From positions 31,809,193 to 31,873,192 of the forward strand of contig NC_089723.1 in NCBI RefSeq assembly GCF_035083965.1: a DNA stretch of 64,000 nt. Direction: 5' to 3'. A program made the translations under genes and the position numbers. Source of the stretch: Branchiostoma lanceolatum. Lineage: Eukaryota > Chordata > Leptocardii > Amphioxiformes > Branchiostomatidae. Each line of letters opens with the position of its first letter. Positions within the stretch are counted from its first letter, which is position 1. Below are positions 12,214 to 23,695 of this stretch, in pieces. The notes beneath the pieces were generated by a model that had not been told where the DNA came from, made no database searches, and saw only the letters and a program-made list of their open reading frames with translations.

Positions 12214-13077
12214 CGCATCTCGCTGACGGGTTGCCGAAAACATGGTGTCACCATGCCGAAAACAAGGACATCGGTGCGTGGGTAATATCAAGAAAGCTGA
12301 CATATGCCCCATGAAACATGGGACTTGTTTTCCCTTCTGTTCGAAGTAAGATAATGAAAGACTTAAAAAGTCTTTTAAAAAAGTCGAAGCACTGTATTCT
12401 GTCGTTGAAATCATTCTTACAACGTTAAGGTTTATCATCTTTTCATTCTTGACACTTGGGCATTTTGTTTCCCTAATCTTGTTTTCTTCAACTCCCGCGT
12501 CGATCGGTTTTATAGTGTTCAGGGAATTTCAAACATAAGATCCAGTTCGTATGGTCTGAATAAGAACAAAGGCGAACGTCTACAGGCAGAGATTTCAGTG
12601 GTTTATCCTTTGACCTGACCTCAGACCATTTCTCAGGAACTGGACAGAATCGTTACAGCAATCCTCGCCCAGGACAAAGAGATCGATGTTCTTATTTCAC
12701 CCTTCATCTGGTCTGGAGGTTCGATGTCGTTATTCTAAGAAAGTATTTCGTAGGGGGCTGAAGATTTATCTTTTTTATTTATTTCAGGTATGAAAAACCC
12801 ATAAAGCATTATATATTAAAAAGAATACAGGCTTAGTATGTACACCAAATGACATACAAACATACAAATGGATAAACTACTGCACAATAAGCCATAGGTG
12901 TTTACGGAAAAACGAGTTTCTGTAGTAGGCGTCTGATTTCAAGATTTGGTCACGCGGCCTCTCTTCCATTTAATACTAAACCTAATTGTGAACTGATCCG
13001 TTTCTTTAGTTACATTTGCGCTTTTGTCACGAGCATAGTTATTTTATGAAATAAAAACAACGACAAACAACTGTGTG

Positions 13078-13206
13078 GTTAGAACGAGTTTAACGCAAGA
13101 TCATTACATTATGCAAATCATACTCAGCAACGCTACTTCTCGTTAGAACGAGTTTAACGCAATACTCTTATATTATGCTTATTATACTCAACAACGCTTC
13201 TTCTCG
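13078..13206. repeat. Two-copy tandem duplication, 64 bp period
   Basis: GTTAGAACGAGTTTAACGCA begins at 13078 and again at 13142, each followed by a similar tail ending CAACGCTNCTTCTCG. The copies differ at several sites, so the duplication is not recent. Confidence 0.8.
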
Positions 13207-14169
13207 TCGCCGCTCACATAGGAATAAAACTAATGGCACATTGCCACCAGGATTTCCTAGCAGGCGTGCCGCTTGCAAATGAAAGGATAGATGACAAAGG
13301 CTGCAGAACTTAATCAATTATCTCCAACTATAGCCTTGTTTAGAAGCAATCGTTGAGTCAGGTCGTTGGAACCACTGTGCGGGGAAATCAAGTCGAAGCC
13401 AAACGACGTGAGACGTGTTTCTGTCAAGCTGCTGGCACCTGTCCCGCCCCGCGCTAGTGGCTTCCCGCCAGGTCCGATATTGTCAGTGACAGAGTCTGTC
13501 CTCTGAGGTAGTGAACGGGGGATCTAGAGCGGTGGGATAAAAGAGATGTTACGGTGTGGATAAAAGGTAAAAGAACATTACGGCTTTGTCAGCTTAAAGT
13601 AGAGTTATTCAGGGTAACTTATGGATGCGCTGTATGTTTGTTACGCATACCAAAGAGGTGCGTGAAAATACGGTTTGCATTTAGATTGAATTAAGCACAG
13701 ACATTTAATTGCATTTTATTGGAAAAACTACAAATCATTTAATGCAGAATATGCAGGGAGCATATTACATTCGCATTCAAATGTTCATTGTTTCGTTGTC
13801 AGCGACAGCGACATCAAAGACTACTCTTAAGGGCATCATAAATGTCTTTCTGCCAGCGATGCACTTCTATAAGTCAGTTTTATGACGGCAATGTCAGATA
13901 ATGCAGCAGCGTTTAACTTCCCATTTGATTAATGCGCGTCGATGCCCTAAATCACAACGATTCTTTGCCAAATAAATTAGATCAGAGCGCGGGGTTGCAA
14001 ATTGCATCAGCTCTCTCTGTCTCAGTTATGAATCATTCTTACATTAGTTAAGTCATATCGTGGAAAGGTCAGACCTAGTACCTGCACGTTTCAAAATAAT
14101 CAGACCATAATAATGATGTTCAGATAATGAGACAGGCTACCACGGCACACGCTCCGCTCCACATCATCC

Positions 14170-14460
14170 GTTCCTTCGACCCCTGTTGTGCCTAGTGGTA
14201 CATAGGGCAGCAAGTTCCCTTGCTGTTTCAGTAGCTGGGTATACTAGTAATTGTACAGGGAGGGGTTGCTCATCCTTCCCTTTAGCTTGCTAGAGGCACC
14301 TCCCCAAGCACGGGACCTCCATGCTATGTCCCTTCCGTAAGACGGATGCAGCACCAACCGAGGTATCCTTCCCAGGATTGAACCGGTGTCTCCCAGTTAG
14401 CAAACAATTGAAACCAAAAGCTCAACTGTAAGGCTGCTACCAGTTGAACTATAGGGACAT
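14170..14460 (-). mobile_element. tRNA-derived SINE
   Basis: Read on the minus strand from 14460, the head has a pol III A box-like TAGTTCAACTGG (plus-strand 14440-14452) and a B box GGTTCAATCC (plus-strand 14371-14384 region). It is followed by a body with AACTTGCTGCCCTATG near 14200-14220. A related body is at 19150-19256. The A-to-B spacing and flanking body argue for a SINE, not a functional tRNA. Confidence 0.65.
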
Positions 14461-15006
14461 CCCTGTTCGATATCATTGGCCCATTCAAATTCTCTGATTG
14501 TCTCCAAATGTAAGAGTCACAAAGCAGGAGTTTGTCATTGACAGCTCATTGCATTCTACGGTGAAACTTTGGCGTTTGTGCCTTTGTTGTGAGGGAATTT
14601 AACGTCGCCGCCAGTAACTCAAAAACTGAATTATATAGACAATGCCGTCTCTAAGTCTAAGAGAAGGGCAATGAACTTTCCAAACCCAAAGGTATCAGCC
14701 GAGAACAATGAGAGAGAAAACTCATTGAAGTGTAGCTTGTATGATGAATGGTTTGCGTATATTGTCCGGCAGTTCTCACGAGGAGTGACCCAAAACTATC
14801 ATTTGAAAGACATGTCATTCCTTTTAGTTATGATAAACGATGATGCACCCATCAATGATAATTAGATTTGTCAGGATCTTGTTTCCTCGGGAAAAATCAG
14901 GGATATGCCGGGTTCAGCTGCCGCCATCACTCCACCGATGCGCTTTGTGTATCATGATGGTTTGTGATCATGACCTGAATGCGTTCGGCCATTTCTGAAA
15001 TTTGAA

Positions 15007-15037
15007 CACACACACGTACACGCAGACGCATACAAAC

Positions 15038-15097
<60 letters not shown>

Positions 15098-15118
15098 GCA
15101 CGCACACGCACACACACT
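15007..15118. repeat. CA/TG microsatellite
   Basis: A nearly pure (AC)n core from about 15040 to 15092, flanked by degenerate CACG/ACAC. Cysteine/valine open frames on the minus strand are repeat artefacts. Confidence 0.97.
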
Positions 15119-16543
15119 CAGAGTCTCTCTTCTGACCCCCCTCTCTCTTCCAACCTTCCGATATTAATAAGCTCCACACATCTCAGACGCCACCCTAATT
15201 TCCTTCTAAGCTAACTTCTGGAGACGTTGCTCTGTGCTGCACAGACTGATGACGCCTTGGATGTCTGATTTACAAGACGGCAATTTTCCTTAGGTCAGTG
15301 ACATTCAATTTCCCTTCACCATCCCCGGAAGGTTACTCAAACGAGTGCCCATGGCCGATAACTTCAACGCAGGATAATGAACGTTGGTAACTTGCCTCTC
15401 CCCCAGAAGTATTGTCATTAGTCCCGCCGTCTTTCTGTTGAAGGAAGATAATTCTCATCCATCATCATGAACAAGCTACACAACATGTTGGATCATCGGG
15501 GCCCGAGGCGCCCTCGCAAGTCACTAATGGATTACAATTATGATAGGTAAATCCATTTCAGCCTGAATTCAGAGAGTAATTCGTTTGACCTATTTTAGGA
15601 TTTTCGTAATTACATTTCTTTCCTCTTCGGAGACACCGGTAAACGGAATGGGTGAAAAAGCGACTGCAAAACTTTTACTCGGCAGGTATAAGTAGTTTCA
15701 CAGGCGTTGGTGTGATTTAACTCAGTTGGATCCGAAGTTTTCATAAACAAAATGTACGATAGGCCTAGGATAGGCATCCACGTTTGTTAGGACAATCGCT
15801 TAAGACCAGGATAGCAACCACTTTTGCACAAAAAATCAACAACCTTTGGGTTTTACGCATTCATGGCGGTCTTATGGAGAGCAAACGTGTGGAGTTTGAA
15901 ACATGAAAGGAACAAATCACGCATCGCTTAGAAGGAGAGGGTCAAAAGTTAAATCTCCTCTCCCCTGTAAAACGTCGAGAATAAACGGTGTCTCCAATCA
16001 GCGAAGCAATTGTGCACATTGATGGAGACAACTCCGTGCCCCCGTATTCCTTAATCACACCGTTCTCGGCAAGGAGTATGCTGTAATAACAGACACGCCG
16101 GCGGAACCACCAGTTCTGAAGATGCGCCACCATCCCCTCGGCTCAGCTGATGGGACCTCATGTTAGAGCCTCTCTCTAAGATCAATGTCTATGAATACTT
16201 TATCAGCGAAGGATTCTGATCATGGACTTCTAATCTAACCTTAGTAGAGAAACCTTTTATATGTACTTTGTATGTGTACTATGTTGCAGTAAGGGTGCAG
16301 TTTTTACTTCCTTATATATTCCTAGATCCTGGCAACGATGAAGAGCAGATTTCTTCCGATAGACAAGTGCGAAGATGAGATCTGCGGAGAACACTTCCAG
16401 GTACATGTTGTGTCAGCTATGAATCCGTCCTTAAGGATGAAGATGCACATCTTGATGGTCCTTCCGGTTCCCCTTTCCACCCGCTCCTCCCATCAGTACC
16501 CCACAATGTCTACAATCTCCTAGAAACCGTGGTCTACATTGTC

Positions 16544-16594
16544 ATCTGTGTCTATATAGCCGGTATAACCGCCCTTCGGCGTAACACATCACCT
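16544..16594 (+). repeat. Dispersed repeat with GGTATAACCGCC core, copy 2
   Basis: TCTATATAGCCGGTATAACC followed by GCCCTTCGGCGTAACACA. It matches copy 1 with a changed hairpin loop. Confidence 0.85.
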
Positions 16595-18280
16595 CATTTG
16601 CCATCCCATAATGGTTCCTCTTCCCAGTATCCACAACTTTTCCAAACATCGACTCACTAATGTTGGGCATGTTCAGTAGTAGACCGTTATCACAGAGGTT
16701 CCTCTCTCACTATCTCCATCAGGCATCTGTAACCTTTATTATAACAATTACATCCTTGAATAGTTCCATCAGATTGGTAAGTCACTGAATAAAACTACGT
16801 TATTTTACACAGCCAAGTGATTTATTCAACCGACGTTTCGATGACCATCTATCACTTTCATCAAAGCAATTCTGACTTGTTCATAGTGCACTGCAGCACA
16901 GGTGTCGCTGCTTATAGATGCGTTCGCAAACGCAAAGTATTTACGTATACATTTTGGCACCTGCTTATCACCAAAGATACGTCAAGGAAGTCGCCGTAGA
17001 TAGTCTTCTTTCTCGCGGGTAAGTCTCTCTATTTCTCTTGATTTTGCCAGTGAACTCTTTATGAACTTTTATCATCATTTATTGAGATTGAAATGTCATT
17101 TCTTTATTGACGGAATACAACTGTATATATTGGATATCATTTAACAAGACAAGATTACAATGACGTCAGTTATAATGGATAAAATGCTTACATCACAGCA
17201 CAGTTTGAACAATACATTCTCCATTGATGAGATATTCTTTGGGGAATGATTTCATTCCTGTTCAATGTGGTTTATCTTAGAGTCAATGTATCAACTATGT
17301 TATGATATATATCCATATTAGTTTTTCGTTTGCATCAACTAAGACTAATTAGGTTAACTCTGGGGTAATACATTGTAATCCGTGTCTGACTCAGGATAAG
17401 TAGACAAGAGTGACAGCTTGGTGTTACCCACCAATGAAGAGGTACATGTGTTTTTGTGTTCTGCTCTGTTTTCACCACTCGTCAAAATCTATCACCAGGT
17501 TTCTGGAAGATTTTTCCATTCAACAACAATATTGCCGTATGCTCTTTTACCCGTGAAGCCAGCAACTTTTCACAATTAGAAAGACTAAGTACGATTCTCT
17601 GAAGAAAAAGTGATAGTAAAGGCAAAGAAACATAAAGTTAACCATGTTCATTGATATTTTTTAGTCTCAACACTTTTTCAACGTATGATCAATTTACAGA
17701 AAAGATCATATTCAATGGCTCGACACTACAGTAGTAGTCTTGATATATTTGACTATACTGTAATTATGTAAAGCCGATTTGTTGTGAGGGAATGGGTGAT
17801 GCCCAGATCTATAACAGTCATTAAAACTGAAAGGTAAACACGTTTATTTGCCATAGATTTTCCATCATAATGTTCCCTTCGTCAATTAACTTAAATCCAT
17901 CCCTTCTTTTCATGTTTATGATCATCCCAAACTCAGAGTAGTTGCCATAAAACAGGGTTTTGCAACTTTGAAGGTAACGTCGGCTCGATCAATTCTCTTT
18001 CATCAGAAGACAAACTGCGTTTGCCAGTACCAACATTGAACAAACCAGAGGATATAGAAATGAATCAGCTACCGGAACGTGTAATATTTCGGGTCTGCTC
18101 ATCGACCTTGTATTCCCTGAATCTCTCAACCTGCAATATCAACAATATTGTTTCCTTCGGGGCAAGCGATAAGATGACAAATGTCACGCCAGTGTGTATT
18201 AGGTGCTCTCCAAGCAAAACAGGAGCTCCGGTGTATTATGGAGGTCTTTTTAGGCGTTCTATCTATTTTGCCAGTTTTCT

Positions 18281-18384
18281 TTGGCTTAAGTGTAGTTTGC
18301 GGCCTAAAACGGCGATGTTTCAACGCACAGTAATTTCGTCGGGTTGCAAAATCACTGTTTTAGGCCGGAAACTACACTTAAGCC
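18281..18384. repeat. Inverted repeat (about 29 bp arms)
   Basis: TGGCTTAAGTGTAGTTTGCG...CCTAAAAC at the left pairs with GTTTTAGGCCGGAAACTACA...TTAAGCCA at the right, with a spacer of about 46 bp. Possibly a small foldback element. Confidence 0.75.
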
Positions 18385-18880
18385 ACAATATTCGGAAGAT
18401 TTTGACCCATTTTGACCTCGTTGTGGTGATCTCGGTAGTCATCATGAAAGTAGCTGCCTGGCATGACGCTATGATTCACGGGTAAGTAATGGAGTGTTGT
18501 GGATTAACTCGGATTACTCCCCACAACCCTCGCGCCATGTCCTCCAATTAGTCATGTTTACGACGAGCACTTTCATAACGGAAAGATGGACTCTTGTGGA
18601 TTAGTGTGATGACTTCTGAGTCCTGACCCGGATGTAGGGCGATGGGAGCGGAAACGGTACAAATCACTCAGGCGTTTCCATGATCAGCTGTTCACTTTAT
18701 CCCAGGTAAATCTCATAACGTTCCTTACTTGTTTTTATTTCGTTTTCCTTTATTCCGATACTTTTTGACTCAGTTTGTTCTTGTTCCCCTTATACATTAA
18801 GCGCAGCATTGCTGCTTATATTCATCTGTATCGTGTTGATTAAATTTTATGGCTATTTCTATCAAGATGTAGTGTTTCTA

Positions 18881-19067
18881 TAGCCTCCGTTGCAGACTCT
18901 GAAGCGGCTTTTTGGGGGGCTAAATAATACACTTTTTGCAGCCACCCCGTAACTATCAGCCATCCTGTAACCGCTGGTTACAGGATGGCTGATAGTTACG
19001 GGGTGGCTGCAAAAAGTGTATTATTTAGCCCCCCAAAAAGCCGCTTCAGAGTCTGCAACGGAGGCTA
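18881..19067. mobile_element. Perfect palindromic foldback element with 9-bp target duplication
   Basis: 187 bp made of two 92-bp arms that I read as exact reverse complements around a 3-base loop (GCT). The ends are TAGCCTCCGTTGCAG / CTGCAACGGAGGCTA. It is flanked by the direct repeat GTGTTTCTA (18872-18880 and 19068-19076). A 9-bp duplication is typical of Mutator-like (MULE) transposition. Arm identity implies recent insertion or arm homogenisation. Related ends occur at 34545-34797 and 36293-36689. Confidence 0.9.
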
Positions 19068-19149
19068 GTGTTTCTAGGTGCCTTCACCTTGTAAACGTAC
19101 TGTATACATCCAAGTTTCAAGGACACATGGCACACATTCATCTTAATTA

Positions 19150-19256
19150 AAGGGAAGGGCTAGCGACCATTCCCTGTAAAATATGTAGCTATCGACTACA
19201 GGAACAGTAAGGAAACCTGCTGCCTTATGTGTCATTAGGCACTACAAGGTGAACAA
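19150..19256 (+). mobile_element. SINE body fragment
   Basis: AAAGGGAAGGGCTAGCGACC... through AACCTGCTGCCTTATG and TAGGCACTACAAGG parallels the body of the SINE at 14170-14460 in the opposite orientation. No tRNA-like head was seen here, so the copy is truncated. Confidence 0.55.
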
Positions 19257-19328
19257 CATTCATTTTCATTTCTCAAATTAGGATCATTCTGATGTTCGTT
19301 ATTTCTTATACTTCCATCCAACTAGTGC

Positions 19329-19518
19329 GGCGACCTCACTGCGAACAAAAATTTGACACAGTTGTTCAATGGATTTCATAGATAAAAAAGGAATCTTGAT
19401 TTTACGCTTTGCGTGTTTTGTTGTCTTTTCATTTCAGTCATACTTTTAGATTCTGCATGATATTCCATTTATGAAGACAAGGACACACAAATCCAATTCA
19501 GGTCGCAGCGAGGTCGCC
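19329..19518. mobile_element. Foldback family A, copy 1
   Basis: Ends GGCGACCTCACTGCGA / TCGCAGCGAGGTCGCC. The core has TTTACGCTTTG, TGTTTTGTTGTCTTTTC and TCTGCATGATATTCC. The same core occurs at 22311 (inverted), 28631 and 29712 (inverted). Confidence 0.8.
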
Positions 19519-22310
19519 GTCTATATATAGCTATTGGAACGGGGTCTTAAGAATATGCGTAAAACGACTTATGTATTCCTCCGTCCTCATTATTTTTGAC
19601 AGATTGATGCCTACGCTGACATCTGGAGTGTTTATTGCGATGTGATCCGTCCCTTCTCGCCTGGCTGATACTCAGTAAGATTGTGTGAAAGCGTATTCGG
19701 TACCCCTGCCCTGTCCGCCTATCACTCATCTTTACTGCTGACGATTCTGGTGAAGTTTGAGGTCTAGAGTAGACCACGTGACCGCGAGAATATAAAACAT
19801 TGCTACTTAACTCCCGTAGCAGAGTGGGACAGCAGCTGGCTGTATTAGGCGAGGCACACAAGAGTAGAGACATCACCGGCGACGAGTAGCATAAAGCAGG
19901 TACTGTGATGGTTACTATCATCATTCTTGTCTATCGACTTACGTCGCTCTGTATCTAAGAACTGCGGGAATAGCATAAGGCTAGCGTGTGATGATATTCA
20001 GTGATTAGCGCATTATGTTCTCTGCGCTGTGGAAGATTGAGAGTCGTTGATTGGAGAAGGGGATATCCGATCTCTTCTTGAACACGTTTTCGTCGTTCTT
20101 TGGACGGATAATCTGGCTTCCCCGTATGCAGGCTGCAGCGTCAGCATGCAGTGTACACTAGAGCGGTTAGAACCCACCGCATTACCGATCCTGCCGGCAG
20201 CACTGCCACAGGGACGATGCCGGTAATCTACTCTGGCAAGGAGAAGGGCCATTGAAGACGTCTTGAAGCACATGCAGCGTTACAGGGCCAATTAAACTAA
20301 AGTAGCTCTACCCACAGGCTCTACCCTAAACACCATCGCCTTCCTGGAGCTTTCAATAGACACTTAAGACGTGAAGCTGGGTACGAAGCCGGCGAGCAAG
20401 ACGGCGATGTCACACCAATGCATCATCACCTTTGTACAAGGATATAAATAATGTCCATGCTTCGTTCGCTTTATTGCTGCCCCATTGCACGATTAAGCTA
20501 CGATTAGTAAGGTATAACTGACTATGCCGGAAAGAACACATCATTTTTGTGCAGGCAATAAACCGTGATGATACGGCCGTAGGCTGCACCCTTCGAGGGG
20601 TAAATTGTAATGTATAGTTAATGCGGGTAAAGGTCGAGCAGGTTATCAGTTTTAGGTTCCAGCCTGTGATGTTTAAACCTTCTGCTCACCTCGAATCGAT
20701 AACAGTTTGCTAGGGGGTTAGGAACTGAATGCCTTGTGTACTACGGACAATATGTTCACTGGACTGGACCCGACGAACGGGCATAGTTCCGACAATGGGT
20801 GGCTCGACTCGGCCGACGAGCCGGTCTGACTAGAGACACCGTGGGCGATGGGTACTGTTGATGATCGCAACACTCAGGGTGCTTACTGTAATCCTTTGGA
20901 GAGATTTGCTGAAGAACCTTTTCATTAGTCGGATGTATTCGGGTCTAATGATGATTTGAAATCTTCTAGGAGTGTGCAGTGACTAATGAAGATCTTCAAA
21001 CTTCCCATTTCTTCGTGTTTTGCTCAGCTTAACAAACCCCATAGTTTATTTGGATATATAATTGAGGGATCGCCATAAAATCAAACAAAATTGTCCATAT
21101 CATATCCACACAGCTCGCGAGCCCATGGCACAGGACGTCTGGTGCAGAGCAGACGCTCAAGCACCTATGATAGAAAAAATCTCGGAAGAAAGTTCTTTTC
21201 TGACTTTTTTTAACATATGCGTAAATATGCAAAAAAATGAATTCCAAGACGATCAATGCATTTATTCAGCTCAGGAAACGAACGTCGCCCTTGTCCGGCG
21301 ATAACAAAACCACAGATGTTTTAGGGAATACAGTCATTGCCATTGCTCATATTTCCACCATTAGCTGTCAAAACCATCGAATCAGGTGTTGAAAAATGTT
21401 GTGTACAAATGTCATTCAACTCACGTAGGCAAAGAATACCGCCCGTGATAGACTTTAGATGAACGACTTTCTTTTCAATCGACTTGAAGCATTGGTTGGG
21501 CGATTTAACTCCCACTAAGCTCATTTTTGAATTGTCGATAATGGAAGGCTGGTGGATGATTTATCCGTACTACACAAATGAGAACGGTTGTCACGGAGGC
21601 TCTAGTTCTTCTGAACATTCATGTCAAGTTAACTCTCAAAACTCCACCGGGCACCTTAAAACCGCCATATGGAAAGACGAAAGAGATATTGTCGAGTCCT
21701 TTTTAATAAGAACGTCTCGAACACCTGGATATCTGAGCTGTGCAGACCTCGGGGATTGCTGGTGCTGCATGTTGACCTTAAATCTGTGGCTGTGGATTTT
21801 AAACCTCTTGAATAACCTTGTGACGAATATCCTAGCCGATCCGGGCTTATATAGCCTTCTCCTCTAATTACACTTTTAATCCCTTTCATCAAAGTTATCC
21901 CACTGACAAAGACGTCTACTTGACCAGGTAATCTGGTCCATGTCACTACTTTTTTCGCTGCTTTTCTTAATTAGTTTGGTTCTACCGACGACATTCATTA
22001 CCTTCTCCGTGGTCAGGTCCCGTGACTTCCTGGACACTGCTGCAACTTACCCAGACTTAGGGGATCCCGTGTCGTCCGACACATAAGGCAGTTAGGTTGG
22101 CCCAGAAGGCTCGAACAGCAGCCATCCTCGATCCTTACATCCTTCCAGTTCAGCCTGTGACTGCTTGGCGGTCCCTATCAGTTGTCTGTAGCTGCTGTAA
22201 CTGGCACGTAAAATTCGGACCGGTTATTTGAACATTTAAGTCTGCAGACATGGGAGAAGCAACGCTTTCTTGGTCAGGCCCAAATTCCACCAGACAGCCA
22301 TCGCGCTGCG

Positions 22311-22480
22311 CTCTTGCTGCGACCTAAATCGGATTTGTCTAATCCTCGATTTCATAATTGGAACATCATGCAAAATGTTACTGAAAAGATAACAAAACAC
22401 ACAAAGCGTCAGAACAATCGTTTTCTTAATCTATGAAATTCTTTGAGCGCTCTCGGCGAGAGCGCGCGGCGAGAGCGCCT
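22311..22480. mobile_element. Foldback family A, copy 2 (inverted)
   Basis: On the minus strand it shares GACGCTTTGTGTGTTTTGTT and TTTTGCATGATGTTCC with family A. Its left part is followed by a strong GAGCGCTCTCGGCGAGAGCG hairpin at about 22443. Confidence 0.7.
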
Positions 22481-23574
22481 TCCCTGTGGAATGGGGGTAT
22501 CAGCGACTATCGGGGTGCAAGCGATGATAAGATGCCGTTATTGCAAGAGTAAAGCAAGACGAGTTACTATACCAGGCAGACCGGCAAATCAACTGTGATG
22601 ATAGTTTAGCTTTTATGTCCATTATAGGAAATGTCCCTAGTCTGTCAGTTTTAAAGAGCCAATTGTAATATTTCAGAGAGATGACAGATATACATTGTTA
22701 ACATGTAACACACAAGTCATTACGGAACATCACTTCAGCGTCGGTCGATCAGACAGTAGAAAGATGAATGGTATCAAGTTAAGTACAAAGCTGCCTCCCT
22801 TACATACAATAACGTTTTACGACATTCAATAATGTCTGTCTGTTGTTGTTGTGAAATTACCTGTAAGTGTAACGCTCTGAAACCATTGCTCAAAACCGTT
22901 AAAGGGCAACTTTGAATCAACTTTGAGTCAAGCGATGCTTTGTCATCGGCGTCTCAGGTGTCGCCATGGAATTTAGAACTTCATGCCTCGGCAACTTTTT
23001 ATTATGAACGAGCAACTATATATACATTATTGTCAGCGTGGGATCAAGTCTTGTTTAGTTTTAATCGGCTCTGGGCGTGGCTCCTATTTATTCTCATAAC
23101 GTGCTGATAACCGTTATTGTACATCCATGCTCTTTCCAGATAAGTACAGGAATACAAGTACAAAGTAATTATAGTGACAGGAATACAAGTACAAAGTAGT
23201 ATATATAGCCACAGGACTTCTAAAACTACTCTAAAACTTGAGATCCAAAACTACTCTTAATATACAGGTTCGGCTTCTTCTCGTCTCTTGGTGATAGTAA
23301 ATATACAGGATTTATTGGTTACTGAGCGGCACGCCGTGTTGGTAGAAAACTAAAGAAGGTAGAAGACTAAAGCCTGACTAAGACAGGACTTGAGGGATAC
23401 AACTTTGCGCTTGACCCATAATTAACATTGACATTGGCATTGATGTATCAGTTATCCAAATATCCAGGTGGACTAATCCTCATATATCGTAACTTTCCTT
23501 AGGTGATTACCAGACCTTTATATCTCTGTTGCCACAACAGAGAACTTATATAAAGTTGTCATGCCTACAGTCTA

Positions 23575-23695
23575 ATCTCCAAGTAGATTTATCGGTGGCA
23601 AGACAGTATCAAAAGGGCCAACCAGTATCCAAAGCCACCGGAGGCTAGTTGGCCCTTTTGATACTGCCTTGCCACCAATAGATCTGCTTGGAGAT
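23575..23695. mobile_element. Short inverted-repeat element with flanking direct repeats
   Basis: ATCTCCAAGTAGAT and GGTGGCAAGACAGTATCAAA pair with the right arm ending CTTGGAGAT; arms are about 50 bp with a few mismatches. CCTACAGTCT occurs on both outer sides (about 23564 and 23702), a possible target duplication. Confidence 0.7.

Noticed and set aside
11983..12438. 151-residue minus-strand frame
   Set aside because: It spans the dispersed GGTATAACCGCC repeat and has no family resemblance. Its composition looks random.
14360..14460. Functional tRNA gene on the minus strand
   Set aside because: A and B boxes are present but the acceptor and anticodon stems do not form a clear cloverleaf, and a SINE body follows.
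15942..16133. 63-residue minus frame with some protein-like sequence
   Set aside because: The best internal AG border has no GT partner at the other end, and no neighbouring exon joins it.
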